Source of the DNA: Pseudobdellovibrionaceae bacterium
Lineage (GTDB): Bacteria > Bdellovibrionota > Bdellovibrionia > Bdellovibrionales > Bdellovibrionaceae
Direction: 5' to 3'
Assembly: GCA_947449255.1 (NCBI GenBank)
Contig: CANFQX010000001.1
Coordinates: 124,001-188,000 of the forward strand
Length of the DNA: 64,000 bases
Shown here: positions 40,182-49,758 of the stretch, one piece after another
Layout of the letters: every line of letters starts with the position of its first letter
Numbering within the stretch: position 1 is the first letter of the stretch
Made by a program: the position numbers and the translations under genes
The notes under the pieces: model-generated
Told to the model about the DNA's origin: nothing
What the model saw: only the letters and a program-made list of their open reading frames with translations
Databases searched by the model: none

Positions 40182-42353
40182 ATGTTAGATTTGAGAGCAA
40201 CTGATAAATTTATTTTTATGATCGCTACACTATTTTTAGTGTTGCTATCTTATTTGCTCTATGACGACTCTTTTTTTACTTCTTCAAAAACTTCAGCAAA
40301 CTTAAAAAACATTGGCTCTGTCTCCATCACACAAAATGATGTCAGAAGAAAAAACTTAGACACCTTCAGTTGGATCCCCGCGTCTAAGAAAGACTTGATC
40401 TTTCAGAATGACTCCATTTTTACAGGTGATCGTTCGATTGCAACTATCAATATGGATGATGGAACTCAGATTCACCTTGAGCCGAACTCACTCATTTCGT
40501 TAAGCATCGCCAAGGGCGAAATGAAACTTAACCTTCGCTACGGAAACTTAGTGAGTGATATCGCCAAGGACTCCACCCTAGTTGTTAAATCAGGCAACGA
40601 TGAAATAAAACTACAGGGCTCAACAAAGAAAAATGAAAAATCTCAAATCCGTTTAAAAAAAGTCCATTCAGAGTCTGTTGGTTTAAAGCTCATTTCTGGT
40701 GCGGCCCTATTGATTGATAAAAAGAAGCAAGCCAAAACAGAGCTCACCAAGGATTCAATCACCTCCATGAATTCTGAAGGAGAAATCAAGAAAGCTTTAG
40801 CTATCCCGATAACAATAAATGTCACCAATGCTAAATCTGAAAGAGTCAGAATAAGCCCCTTTGATCCCATTGGATTTGAATGGTCAAGCACCGGAGATGT
40901 TTCGCGCTATGAGCTAGAGTTTTCAAAGACCGAGGATTTTAGTGTTGTCATCCTCTCAAAAAAAACAACTGAGCGAAAAATACAATTGCTCGAATTTTTG
41001 GAGGCCGGAACAACTTATTGGCGAGTCAAAGCCTTTGATGAAATGGAACAAGAAGCGAAAGTCTCATCAGTGCAGTCCCTTTCATTGCGATACATGGATC
41101 CTCCATTGATCTTGAGCCCGATTGCACTCTCTGAATTGAATTTAGCGTTAGAACAAGATGAAGGTCAAACTCAGCCACTCATGACATCACTGAAGATGCA
41201 ATGGCAAGCCCCCGCTATTTTTAAAACCTTTAGGTATCAAATAAGCACAGATGCTGAATTTACAAATATTATCAAGCAAGACGCCACCACTCAATTGGAA
41301 ATGTTCAGTCCAAATTTGCCTAGCGGTGCCTATTGGATACGGGTTGCGGCACAAACGGAAAAGAAAGTTTCATCCAACTGGTCTGCCAAGGTCCCTTTTA
41401 AAATAAATCTCTCGGTGAAAATGGATAGAGCTCCAAATAGGCCTTTGCTAATGACTGAAAAGGTTAAATTCAATACCTCTGAAGATAAAAAACGCACCTT
41501 GGCCTCCAGCTTTGGCCCCCAAATAGAGTGGAAAAACCTTCCTGAGGCTGCCAAATATAAAGTTCAAATATCAAAAACAAAGGACTTTCAAGACAGCGAA
41601 ACTATCGAGTCCGTCAAGAATGAAATCGTTTGGGATAAATTTAAACTGGGCCTTTTTTACTTTCGCGTCTATGCCCTCAGTAAAAAAGATAAGATAAGCG
41701 AACCGAGCAAAACAGGATATCTCCAAGTTCAAATGACAAGCCCTCATTTAAATTCAATTCATCCGCTCGAGGCAGCAGGTGAGACTATTCCCAAAAAAGA
41801 GGCTTTAGTCACTTGGACCAAGATACCTGAAGCAACGTCTTACATTGTCCAGCTCAGTGAGGATGATAATTTTTCATCCCCTCAGAATTTTGAATTCGAA
41901 GCCAATAGTGCACAGTTGTCTGTCACAAAACCTGGCCAGTACAAAGTCCATGTCAAAGCTATGAATAGCTATAAAGAACCCATCACACCCTACTCAAGTA
42001 CAGAGTCATTTATTTATAAATTCAGTTTAAGGCTTAGAACGCCCACTCCTCTTGAGCCCTACAACAATTCATCAATATTTTTACAAAAACTCGAAGAACC
42101 TTCCATTTGGATTGAATGGAATAAAACACAAGGAGCGGAAGAATATTTATTAGAAATATCAGAAGATCCTGATTTCAGTCATGTCATCACATCAAAGAGT
42201 CTTGAAAACAATTTCGTACTTATCAACGAAAAACTCCCTCCTGGAAAAATTTATTGGAGAGTTCGATCGCAGACAAAAAATAGAAAAGTTTTTTCGGACT
42301 GGACCCTGACTCAAGAGTTTACTATTTACAATCAAAAGAATGAAACTTTTTAG
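40182..42353 (+). CDS. FecR-domain protein with multiple FN3-like repeats
   Basis: N-terminal TM; FecR-like FQNDSIFTGDRSIATINMDDGTQIHLEPNSLISL; repeated W...YxxxIS.D..F.....YWRV pattern. Confidence 0.72.
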   Translation: MLDLRATDKFIFMIATLFLVLLSYLLYDDSFFTSSKTSANLKNIGSVSITQNDVRRKNLDTFSWIPASKKDLIFQNDSIFTGDRSIATINMDDGTQIHLEPNSLISLSIAKGEMKLNLRYGNLVSDIAKDSTLVVKSGNDEIKLQGSTKKNEKSQIRLKKVHSESVGLKLISGAALLIDKKKQAKTELTKDSITSMNSEGEIKKALAIPITINVTNAKSERVRISPFDPIGFEWSSTGDVSRYELEFSKTEDFSVVILSKKTTERKIQLLEFLEAGTTYWRVKAFDEMEQEAKVSSVQSLSLRYMDPPLILSPIALSELNLALEQDEGQTQPLMTSLKMQWQAPAIFKTFRYQISTDAEFTNIIKQDATTQLEMFSPNLPSGAYWIRVAAQTEKKVSSNWSAKVPFKINLSVKMDRAPNRPLLMTEKVKFNTSEDKKRTLASSFGPQIEWKNLPEAAKYKVQISKTKDFQDSETIESVKNEIVWDKFKLGLFYFRVYALSKKDKISEPSKTGYLQVQMTSPHLNSIHPLEAAGETIPKKEALVTWTKIPEATSYIVQLSEDDNFSSPQNFEFEANSAQLSVTKPGQYKVHVKAMNSYKEPITPYSSTESFIYKFSLRLRTPTPLEPYNNSSIFLQKLEEPSIWIEWNKTQGAEEYLLEISEDPDFSHVITSKSLENNFVLINEKLPPGKIYWRVRSQTKNRKVFSDWTLTQEFTIYNQKNETF

Positions 42354-42355
42354 AC

Positions 42356-44335
42356 ATGAAAAACAATTACTTTATATTCGACACTCTACTGGAACCCATC
42401 TTTATCCTTAATTCTGAACAAAAGGTTGTGTACTGCAACGAAGCCGCTGCGTTGATTGCAGGACTATCCGTTAGAAAAATATCAAAGGGAATAGATTTTT
42501 TTAGCCTTTTTTCATTTACCGAAAACATATGGGAAAATAAAAATATTCAAGAAATCACCACGCCCAGCTCCTACAAAGAAGTCTCCTACACTGCCACCAA
42601 CGGTGACAGTGGTGCAATACAAATCATGATTCAGCCACTTCCAGAAGACAATTCAAAATCACCGGACGGCAGTGACGAAGAACAGAGCGACAACAGCCAA
42701 GCCAAAAAACTCTGGATTATCTTTATTCGCGATGTGACATTAGAGCAACGACTTCAAAAAAAATATCGCAATGAGCTTCAAAAAAAAGAGGACGTCATTC
42801 AAGCCCTCAATGAAGCTCACGTCCAGCTGGAAAATTACAGTAAAAATCTAGAAGGCATGGTTGTCGTCCGAACTGCCGAAATTCAATATATAAACCAGCT
42901 CATGACTGCCCTTTTAGACAGTTTAACTCAAGGCTTTTTTATATTTAACAAAGATGGGAAAATTTTAGAGTTTTCGTCAAAGGCCTGTGAATTCACAATC
43001 GAATGCAAGCCTCAAGGAAAATACATCTGGGAGGTTTTAAAGCTTCCCGAAAATAAAATCCTGGGCTTTAAAAAATGGATTCAAGTCCTTTTTTCTGGTG
43101 CTTTGTCTTTCGAGGAACTTGCCCCTCTAGGTACAAAGGAATATCCTCACAGCGAAAAGCGAAACATCACCTTAGAATATTTTCCACTCTCCTCAGATAT
43201 GGGCGAACTTGAAGGTGTGGTGGTTGTCGCCTCAGACATCACATCACTGATTGAGGCGCAGCGCCTTTCTGAACAAGAAAAAAACCATTCGAAGCTCATC
43301 ATCAATCTCATACGAAACAAAAAGAACATTGGCCGATTTATACGTGAGTCAAAGGCTTTAATCTGTGAAATGCACACCACTCTAACTGTCCCCGCGGCAC
43401 AACTGAACGCCGAATGCTTATTTCGGCAAATTCACACACTCAAGGGCAGTGCGGGAATTTTATCCATTCAACAAATGATAGAATCCTGCCACTATGCTGA
43501 AACTCTCCTGCAAAAATTTAAAGAAAACCCAACAGCAAGTGCCCTGCAAGAACTTCAGGCAGAGTCTCATATTATTGATTCTAACTTTTCTGATTTTGTA
43601 AAGATGAGTGAAGAGATTCTCGGGCTTAATACATTATCCTCTGAGCGACAAATCGAAATCCCGATCTCCAAATTAAAGCAAACCCTTACGAAAGCAGAAC
43701 TTGCGAATTCCCCAATGACAGAACTCTTTCTGAATGATTTTATCCTTGAGAGCATTGGGAACTTTTTTGTGAGCTTTAACATTGCCGCTGAGCAAATGGC
43801 AAAAAAAACAGACAAGTTGATCAATCCCATTGAACTTTGTAATGCCGACTTAAAAATATTACCGGAAGCCTATTCTAGTTTATTTTCATCATTCATTCAT
43901 GCCATCGGCAACGCCATTGACCACGGGATTGAAACGCCAGCGGTCAGAGAATTAAATAATAAATCAGCGGCCGGAAATATAAAGATTTCCTTTGAGCACT
44001 CTAAAAACAATCGATTAACTGTCTGTGTCGAAGATGATGGGGCAGGTATAGATGCTGAAAAAATTCGCCTACGCTTAAATTCAAAGGGGATAAAGAACTC
44101 ACATGAATCTGACAGCGAAGTTATTCAGCATATTTTTGACAGTCAATTTTCCACTCGAGAGCAGGTCACAGTGCTTTCAGGTCGCGGAGTTGGGATGGAC
44201 GCCATCAGACATGCAGCAGAGGCACTTGGCGGGAGCGCTTGGGTTACCTCTGAATGCAAAAAGGGAACTTCTCTGTTTGTCGAGGTTCCTTTCATTAATA
44301 CATTTGAATACGAAAAAATAAAATTGGCTTCATGA
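42356..44335 (+). CDS. PAS-Hpt-CheA-like histidine kinase without recognisable CheW-like P5 domain
   Basis: PAS-like N-terminus; Hpt IHTLKGSAGILS; HATPase AIGNAIDHGIETPAVR...VEDDGAGIDAEKIRLRLNSKGI...LSGRGVGMDAIRHA. Confidence 0.83.
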   Translation: MKNNYFIFDTLLEPIFILNSEQKVVYCNEAAALIAGLSVRKISKGIDFFSLFSFTENIWENKNIQEITTPSSYKEVSYTATNGDSGAIQIMIQPLPEDNSKSPDGSDEEQSDNSQAKKLWIIFIRDVTLEQRLQKKYRNELQKKEDVIQALNEAHVQLENYSKNLEGMVVVRTAEIQYINQLMTALLDSLTQGFFIFNKDGKILEFSSKACEFTIECKPQGKYIWEVLKLPENKILGFKKWIQVLFSGALSFEELAPLGTKEYPHSEKRNITLEYFPLSSDMGELEGVVVVASDITSLIEAQRLSEQEKNHSKLIINLIRNKKNIGRFIRESKALICEMHTTLTVPAAQLNAECLFRQIHTLKGSAGILSIQQMIESCHYAETLLQKFKENPTASALQELQAESHIIDSNFSDFVKMSEEILGLNTLSSERQIEIPISKLKQTLTKAELANSPMTELFLNDFILESIGNFFVSFNIAAEQMAKKTDKLINPIELCNADLKILPEAYSSLFSSFIHAIGNAIDHGIETPAVRELNNKSAAGNIKISFEHSKNNRLTVCVEDDGAGIDAEKIRLRLNSKGIKNSHESDSEVIQHIFDSQFSTREQVTVLSGRGVGMDAIRHAAEALGGSAWVTSECKKGTSLFVEVPFINTFEYEKIKLAS

Positions 44336-44386
44336 ACATTTTGTTCGAAAGAACCGAAACGCATATCTAAACCATCGGCGACTTGC

Positions 44387-44815
44387 TTATGACTTCTGCA
44401 AGTGCTTCTGCTGTTTTACCCACACGGCATTCAACTTTTCTTCAAGAATCTTTTTGGTAAACGGCTTGACGATGAAATTTGAAATCCCCGCAAGAATAGC
44501 GGTTGTCACTTGCTCGAGTTCAGATTCAGAGGTCAGCATGACAAAGGGAACTGGCCCCAGAGCGGGCATTGCACGAACCTGCTTAAACAGCTCCATACCA
44601 TCCATAGTAGGCATATTCCAGTCAGAAATAATCAATTGCACGGGCTCACGACTCTTTAGGCACTGAGTAAGAACAGCCATTGCTTTTTCACCATCTGAGG
44701 CCTCAATAATATCAGATAAGCCCATATCCATGAGGTTGTTTTTTACTAAGGTACGTATAGACCCCATATCATCGACGATGAGAATTTTTGTGCTTGCTGG
44801 AAACATTCGACTCAA
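44387..44815 (-). CDS. CheY-like single-domain response regulator
   Basis: KILIVDDMGSIRTLVKNNL...LIISDWNMPTMDGMELFKQVR...VMLTSES...FIVKPFT. Confidence 0.92.
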   Translation of the reverse strand: MSRMFPASTKILIVDDMGSIRTLVKNNLMDMGLSDIIEASDGEKAMAVLTQCLKSREPVQLIISDWNMPTMDGMELFKQVRAMPALGPVPFVMLTSESELEQVTTAILAGISNFIVKPFTKKILEEKLNAVWVKQQKHLQKS

Positions 44816-44863
44816 CTCCTAGAAAATATTATGAATGTCTCGGCGAAATTAACAATTTCTCTT

Positions 44864-45745
44864 TTAATAACCTGGACTTTCGCCCGACTTAAGCCACAGA
44901 TAGTCGGCTCTGATCTCATTGCCAGCGGTGGGTTGTACTTCCAACTGTATTTCATCCAAGGTCATTCCTGAGGTATTTATGAGTGAAAAAGTCGTTACTG
45001 GCAAAGCTGGAGCACGGGCTCGAATTCGATCTGGCAATCCTCCTCCAAATTGAACATGAAAGTCGCCCACAATGATAACTAAAACCTGATCCCCATGTGA
45101 TTTGATATACTCAGTAGCGACCCATGCCATGGTGTCATCCCAAATGGATTGGGCCGTAAAATACCGTTCTCCGGCCTCCTTATTTGGAAAATGACTCCCC
45201 ATGTAATGAAAAAATCGATTTTTATAAGAATTTCGCCCTAAAGAAAAGACTGGCGGCAACAAACGCATTTCTAATTCTGTTAATGCACTCAGACCTAACT
45301 TACTCACTTTGCCTGTCAATGAACGAGGAGCATTGAGGGCCACGGTATGGGCTCCCTCATTGATCATAGGAAACAGGACCTGAGGTCGATAAAAATCATA
45401 CGAAAAGCCCGTCCATTGAATACGGCTAAGAAATTCTGCCTCGGGGACTTTTCCCTCTCGATAGTCTTCCAAAATAGCTTGATCGGTGTATGTAAAAAAC
45501 TCCATGCCCAAGGCCACGTTGAGACCTTTTTTTCTGAGTTGATTGAGGATGTCCAATTGTTGATTTTGATGAATCTGTAGGGCATGATTCTCACCAACAA
45601 TAAGGATGGACCCCGCTGATACGGAATCAAGAGACTGATCCAAGCTGACGGATTGGAGATCTCCCCCTTTAATTATGCCCTCAATTTGGGCATAAGTTTC
45701 CTCTGAAAAGAGAGCTAAGACAGCAAAAAGCACCACTAACTTCAT
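44864..45745 (-). CDS. ChaN/Tiki-superfamily protein (ORF to 45850; ATG 45745 likely)
   Basis: ILIVGENHALQIHQNQQLDILNQL...ALGMEFF...QSIWDDTMAW...VIIVGDFHVQFGGGLPDRI. Confidence 0.83.
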   Translation of the reverse strand: MKLVVLFAVLALFSEETYAQIEGIIKGGDLQSVSLDQSLDSVSAGSILIVGENHALQIHQNQQLDILNQLRKKGLNVALGMEFFTYTDQAILEDYREGKVPEAEFLSRIQWTGFSYDFYRPQVLFPMINEGAHTVALNAPRSLTGKVSKLGLSALTELEMRLLPPVFSLGRNSYKNRFFHYMGSHFPNKEAGERYFTAQSIWDDTMAWVATEYIKSHGDQVLVIIVGDFHVQFGGGLPDRIRARAPALPVTTFSLINTSGMTLDEIQLEVQPTAGNEIRADYLWLKSGESPGY

Positions 45746-45921
45746 ATTCCCCCCTTTGAATTGAAATTGCCTATTGAAGTTTGATACTTCATTTGGTACT
45801 TTGTCACCCTTTGATAGGATATTGTCAGTTTTTAGTATTTCGCATAACAATGAACGACTCTATCTCTTATTTATGATGAACAAGCATCACAACGAAACTG
45901 TGATTTAGACAGGGGCATAAA

Positions 45922-46101
45922 ATGGCTAAGAAATCAGGAAGAATCATCATCACTCTCGAGTGCACAGAAGCTCGCGCTGAAGGCAAACCCGTATCTCGGT
46001 ACACAACTACAAAAAACAAAACCAAAACTCCAGGACGTCTTGAGAAGAAAAAATACAATCCAAATCTAATGCGCCATACGGTTCATAGAGAAACTAAGTA
46101 A
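45922..46101 (+). CDS. rpmG: 50S ribosomal protein L33 (59 aa, not in supplied ORF track)
   Basis: Direct translation [59 protein letters not shown]; stop overlaps dcd start (TAATG). Confidence 0.93.
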   Translation: MAKKSGRIIITLECTEARAEGKPVSRYTTTKNKTKTPGRLEKKKYNPNLMRHTVHRETK

Positions 46102-46637
46102 TGATTCTTACGGATCAGAAAATTCTTGAATTCATGGAAGAGGGCTCCATCAAGGTTGACCCTTTTCACATGGAATGCCTAGGAACTAATTCTTATGATG
46201 TTCACCTAGGCAAAACTCTTGCAGTTTATGAAGAGAGAATTCTGGACGCAAAAAAGCATAACAAAATACGCACCTTTGAAATTCCTGAAGAGGGTTTCGT
46301 TCTCATGCAAGACACACTGTATTTGGGTGTCACCATGGAGTACACTGAAACTCTAAGGCATGTGCCTTTTCTAGAGGGCAAGTCGAGTGTAGGCCGCCTG
46401 GGAATAGACATCCACGCCACAGCAGGCAAAGGTGATGTTGGCTTCTGTAATTACTGGACTTTAGAGATCTCTGCAAAGCAACCTGTGAGGGTCTATGCAG
46501 GAATGCCGATCGGACAGCTGATTTACTTTGAAATCTCAGGCGACATTTTAACACCTTACAATGTTAAGCCCTCTGCAAAGTATAATGAAAAAAAACAACT
46601 TCCCGTTGAATCGATGATGTGGAAAAATTCCTTCTAA
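46101..46637 (+). CDS. dcd: dCTP deaminase
   Basis: LGTNSYDVHLGKTL, FLEGKSSVGRLGIDIHATAGKGDVGFCNYWTLEIS, GMPIGQLIYFE. Confidence 0.92.
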   Translation: MILTDQKILEFMEEGSIKVDPFHMECLGTNSYDVHLGKTLAVYEERILDAKKHNKIRTFEIPEEGFVLMQDTLYLGVTMEYTETLRHVPFLEGKSSVGRLGIDIHATAGKGDVGFCNYWTLEISAKQPVRVYAGMPIGQLIYFEISGDILTPYNVKPSAKYNEKKQLPVESMMWKNSF

Positions 46638-46641
46638 AAAA

Positions 46642-46676
46642 AACTCAAGGTAAGAAAAAACTGCCCACCTTGAGTT
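46642..46676 (-). terminator. Intrinsic terminator for the 49758-46702 lipoprotein operon
   Basis: Perfect 10-bp inverted repeat AACTCAAGGT...ACCTTGAGTT, followed on the minus strand by an 8-T run. Confidence 0.75.
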
Positions 46677-46701
46677 CTATAATTTTCCAAAATAATTTCT
46701 A

Positions 46702-49700
46702 CTATTCAGAATGATGATTATATTTAAAATTCAATATTTCGGCAATGGCAACTTTCGCAGTCTTGTCTGCAACATAGCCTAGGACCTTCGCTAGCGAGCT
46801 TCTGTCTGCCCATACATCAAGTTCCTCTGGAGTTTTACCCTTCCACTTAAAGTAAAAAACTACCTTTTCTTTGGAGGTTTCTGGAGGTTTTCCGTAAACA
46901 AGCATAAAGCAGAAAATGGCTGGCAAATCTTTTTCATTCAGGGAGCCATTCTCAATGTCTTCTTTAGCAAACTCCAACAAAAGGCCCTTAAATAAAGAAT
47001 AAGCTCTCAGTGCTTCTGCTGTGGTAATTGCCCCATCCTTATTTTTATCAAATCGTGCCATCAGCATTTCAATATACTGAACAACATGAGGAGCCATGCT
47101 CAGATCTCCCCATCTCACCATTTTCTGAGAGTTAAATACATAGCCAGAGGCCTTAAAGACATTCATCATAAATGCATCAAGCTCATCATTAGTCTTAGCC
47201 GTTTTTAGAAATTTTAAAAATTCTGGTGTGGCCTGCATTTGTGTTGAAAATGCTTTTTTATAAGATTGAATGGCACAATCTAATTTTACAAGTGTTTCAT
47301 CTTTTGGATCTTTCACATTACCCAGGCAGTCAGCAGATAAATCCACTTTTAAACTCGAATTAATATTCAATCCAGAAACAATCATTCCAATCAAATCCGT
47401 CAACTCGGGATATGAAGCAAACTGATCCCCATTTCCATGGGGAGTAAATAAATTGGAATCCCTAAAGCGGGACTCACCAAAAGCATTGTCTCTTTCCTCG
47501 AGCCACCCTAATCCAACAAAAACGCTCTTAAGATTAACAAAATTGTCTTGAACCTCAGAAAGACTAAGCCCGATATATTTATTGATTCTGGTCAAATCTT
47601 TAGCAAACGAGCGAATTGCCAGCCTGGACATGGCCCGTGATAGATTCAGCTGCTTCAAACTTTCACTGTTATAAAATTGCTCGAACTGATTTGTAATAAC
47701 CAAGCGGCCTTGTGAATCAAAAGTTATTGGAACCTGACTTGAAATGGACAATATCAATTCCTTTAGGCCCTCATCTAAGAAGACAGAATGACCCAGAGCC
47801 GTTGTTTCATTGCGAATGATTGCCAAAATAGTTTTGGCAGACATACCCTCCCCAGGGCCCCACTTCTGTGATATTTTTGCGATAAATCTTTCTGTATCCA
47901 GCCAAACTTGAAACTCTCGACGAAAGACTTCGACAGAGTCCACGGTCAATCCATTGGGTTCAAGGCCACCAATTCGATCTTCAGGACTTAAAATGATATT
48001 ATTAACAAAAACTTTGATGATCTTGTTGGCGGATTGTTGATCAATTCCCTCAGGCAATAACTTCAGCTTAATAAGATCATAGGCAATAATTGCAAGCTCA
48101 TCACTTGAAATTTTGAAACCATTTTTAAGCTTCAAAACATCACTTAAAATATTCAGAGCCTGATTGCTTGCAAAAGATACATGAGCCAACTTTTCTGACT
48201 GGGTTAAATTCTTTGGTTCAACAAAATAGTGAAAATAAAGATAATCAGTGTACAACCTTGAGCCTAAGCTAAATAAATTCACCCAGTGGCTCTTATTCAA
48301 AGTTGAACTCGCACCTCCAAGACTCACCCACTTCAAATCAATAGCAAAATTTATATATTTTTCTAGTAATTTAAATACAGATCCATCAGGATTTCTTGGA
48401 GGATAGAGCCGCTCAAATTCCTTAGCTAACTGCACAAGATCACGCATATCATAGGAGCCCTCAATGAGACTGCCTAGCTCATGAGCTGTGGCCTCTAAAG
48501 TGTATTGAGACTCCATAAAAAACTCTTGAGCCTCATCAGCACTATAAATACCTGGGTCCCACTCTTTACAATAAATCGACCAATAGGGCATGAATCTTTC
48601 AACTAAGGATTTTAAGCGCGTCACTTTTAATCGTGCTGTGTTAAAATCATTTGCAGTGAAGGAGTCTTGATCTCCACCAAACAGGAGTGTTTTCATTTTC
48701 ATGACTTCGTCCAAAAGCTCCTCAGAAACCTTAAACTCAGCCCAATTCGCAGAAAGGGTCGAAAGCAGCTCAAAGACTTCTGCCCGGGAAACCACACCTT
48801 CTGACTTACCTGCTGTTAAATCTTCAAAGACGGATAACAAATCTTCCACTGTCCTTGAAATATAGGCCAACCGATAACTGACACCTTCTTCATCTGTGGA
48901 TTTAATGAAATAGTAAAAGCGCAGATATTGCACATAACCGCGAGATCCCAATACACCAAAGCGACTCCACTCTTGGGGCGCCACGATATTGCCATCACCA
49001 CCTGCCAAGGCTTTTTTCATTTTTTTTGCAACTGGTAAATACTTTGAAATGGTTTTATTTATTTCCCACTCTTCACCAAAAAATTTGTCTATCTCTTCAA
49101 TCAATGATGCAAAATCATTGAGCGCATAGGTCTGTCCATTGCGCTGAAAAATGGCAGCCAAACCTTTAGCAGCTTTCTGAATAGCCAAGTTGGACTCTTC
49201 AAAATAGTCCATATCTGCGTGACTCTGTTGATCTGGATCAACAGTCCAATTCATTGTGACGACCTTCATATAGGGATTTAAGTCAATACTTAAGTCCCTC
49301 AAAAGAGCGAAGACATTGACACTGTCATCCAGCTCTTTACGAGTGATATATTCGCGACTCCCGCCCACAAGAAGCTGTTTTATTTTCATGAATTCAGCTT
49401 GAAGTCCGGGAGCTATGATAACATTCTTTTTTTTATCAAAGAAATTCTTCTCAAGAAAAGTAGCTAATTCCTGTGAGGTGTAGCGATCAGCCTCATTTCC
49501 GCGGACATTCTTTTTAAATTGAAATACGGCGGTATCGACACAATCCCAAAGTGCCCTCAGCTCCTTGGTTTTCCCTTTTCCCTTAAGATAATCTTTTATC
49601 ATTGGCGTAGTGGTCGATAGACATTCTGCCCCAGAAAAGCCATAGGCATTATTCGGGGGTGCTGATTCGCCCAAATGGGCGCCACAACCGATTAAAAAGC

Positions 49701-49758
49701 TCATTGCAAAAAACGACAGAAAAGAAATTAAGAGATACGATTTGAACTTAAAACACAT
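46702..49758 (-). CDS. EF-hand-containing lipoprotein (module copy 2, longer)
   Basis: Lipobox AMSFLIGC; EF-hand loop DKNKDGAITTAE at 47014-47049; shared NLFTPxGNGD motif with 12233-14542; internal repeats. Confidence 0.77.
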   Translation of the reverse strand: MCFKFKSYLLISFLSFFAMSFLIGCGAHLGESAPPNNAYGFSGAECLSTTTPMIKDYLKGKGKTKELRALWDCVDTAVFQFKKNVRGNEADRYTSQELATFLEKNFFDKKKNVIIAPGLQAEFMKIKQLLVGGSREYITRKELDDSVNVFALLRDLSIDLNPYMKVVTMNWTVDPDQQSHADMDYFEESNLAIQKAAKGLAAIFQRNGQTYALNDFASLIEEIDKFFGEEWEINKTISKYLPVAKKMKKALAGGDGNIVAPQEWSRFGVLGSRGYVQYLRFYYFIKSTDEEGVSYRLAYISRTVEDLLSVFEDLTAGKSEGVVSRAEVFELLSTLSANWAEFKVSEELLDEVMKMKTLLFGGDQDSFTANDFNTARLKVTRLKSLVERFMPYWSIYCKEWDPGIYSADEAQEFFMESQYTLEATAHELGSLIEGSYDMRDLVQLAKEFERLYPPRNPDGSVFKLLEKYINFAIDLKWVSLGGASSTLNKSHWVNLFSLGSRLYTDYLYFHYFVEPKNLTQSEKLAHVSFASNQALNILSDVLKLKNGFKISSDELAIIAYDLIKLKLLPEGIDQQSANKIIKVFVNNIILSPEDRIGGLEPNGLTVDSVEVFRREFQVWLDTERFIAKISQKWGPGEGMSAKTILAIIRNETTALGHSVFLDEGLKELILSISSQVPITFDSQGRLVITNQFEQFYNSESLKQLNLSRAMSRLAIRSFAKDLTRINKYIGLSLSEVQDNFVNLKSVFVGLGWLEERDNAFGESRFRDSNLFTPHGNGDQFASYPELTDLIGMIVSGLNINSSLKVDLSADCLGNVKDPKDETLVKLDCAIQSYKKAFSTQMQATPEFLKFLKTAKTNDELDAFMMNVFKASGYVFNSQKMVRWGDLSMAPHVVQYIEMLMARFDKNKDGAITTAEALRAYSLFKGLLLEFAKEDIENGSLNEKDLPAIFCFMLVYGKPPETSKEKVVFYFKWKGKTPEELDVWADRSSLAKVLGYVADKTAKVAIAEILNFKYNHHSE

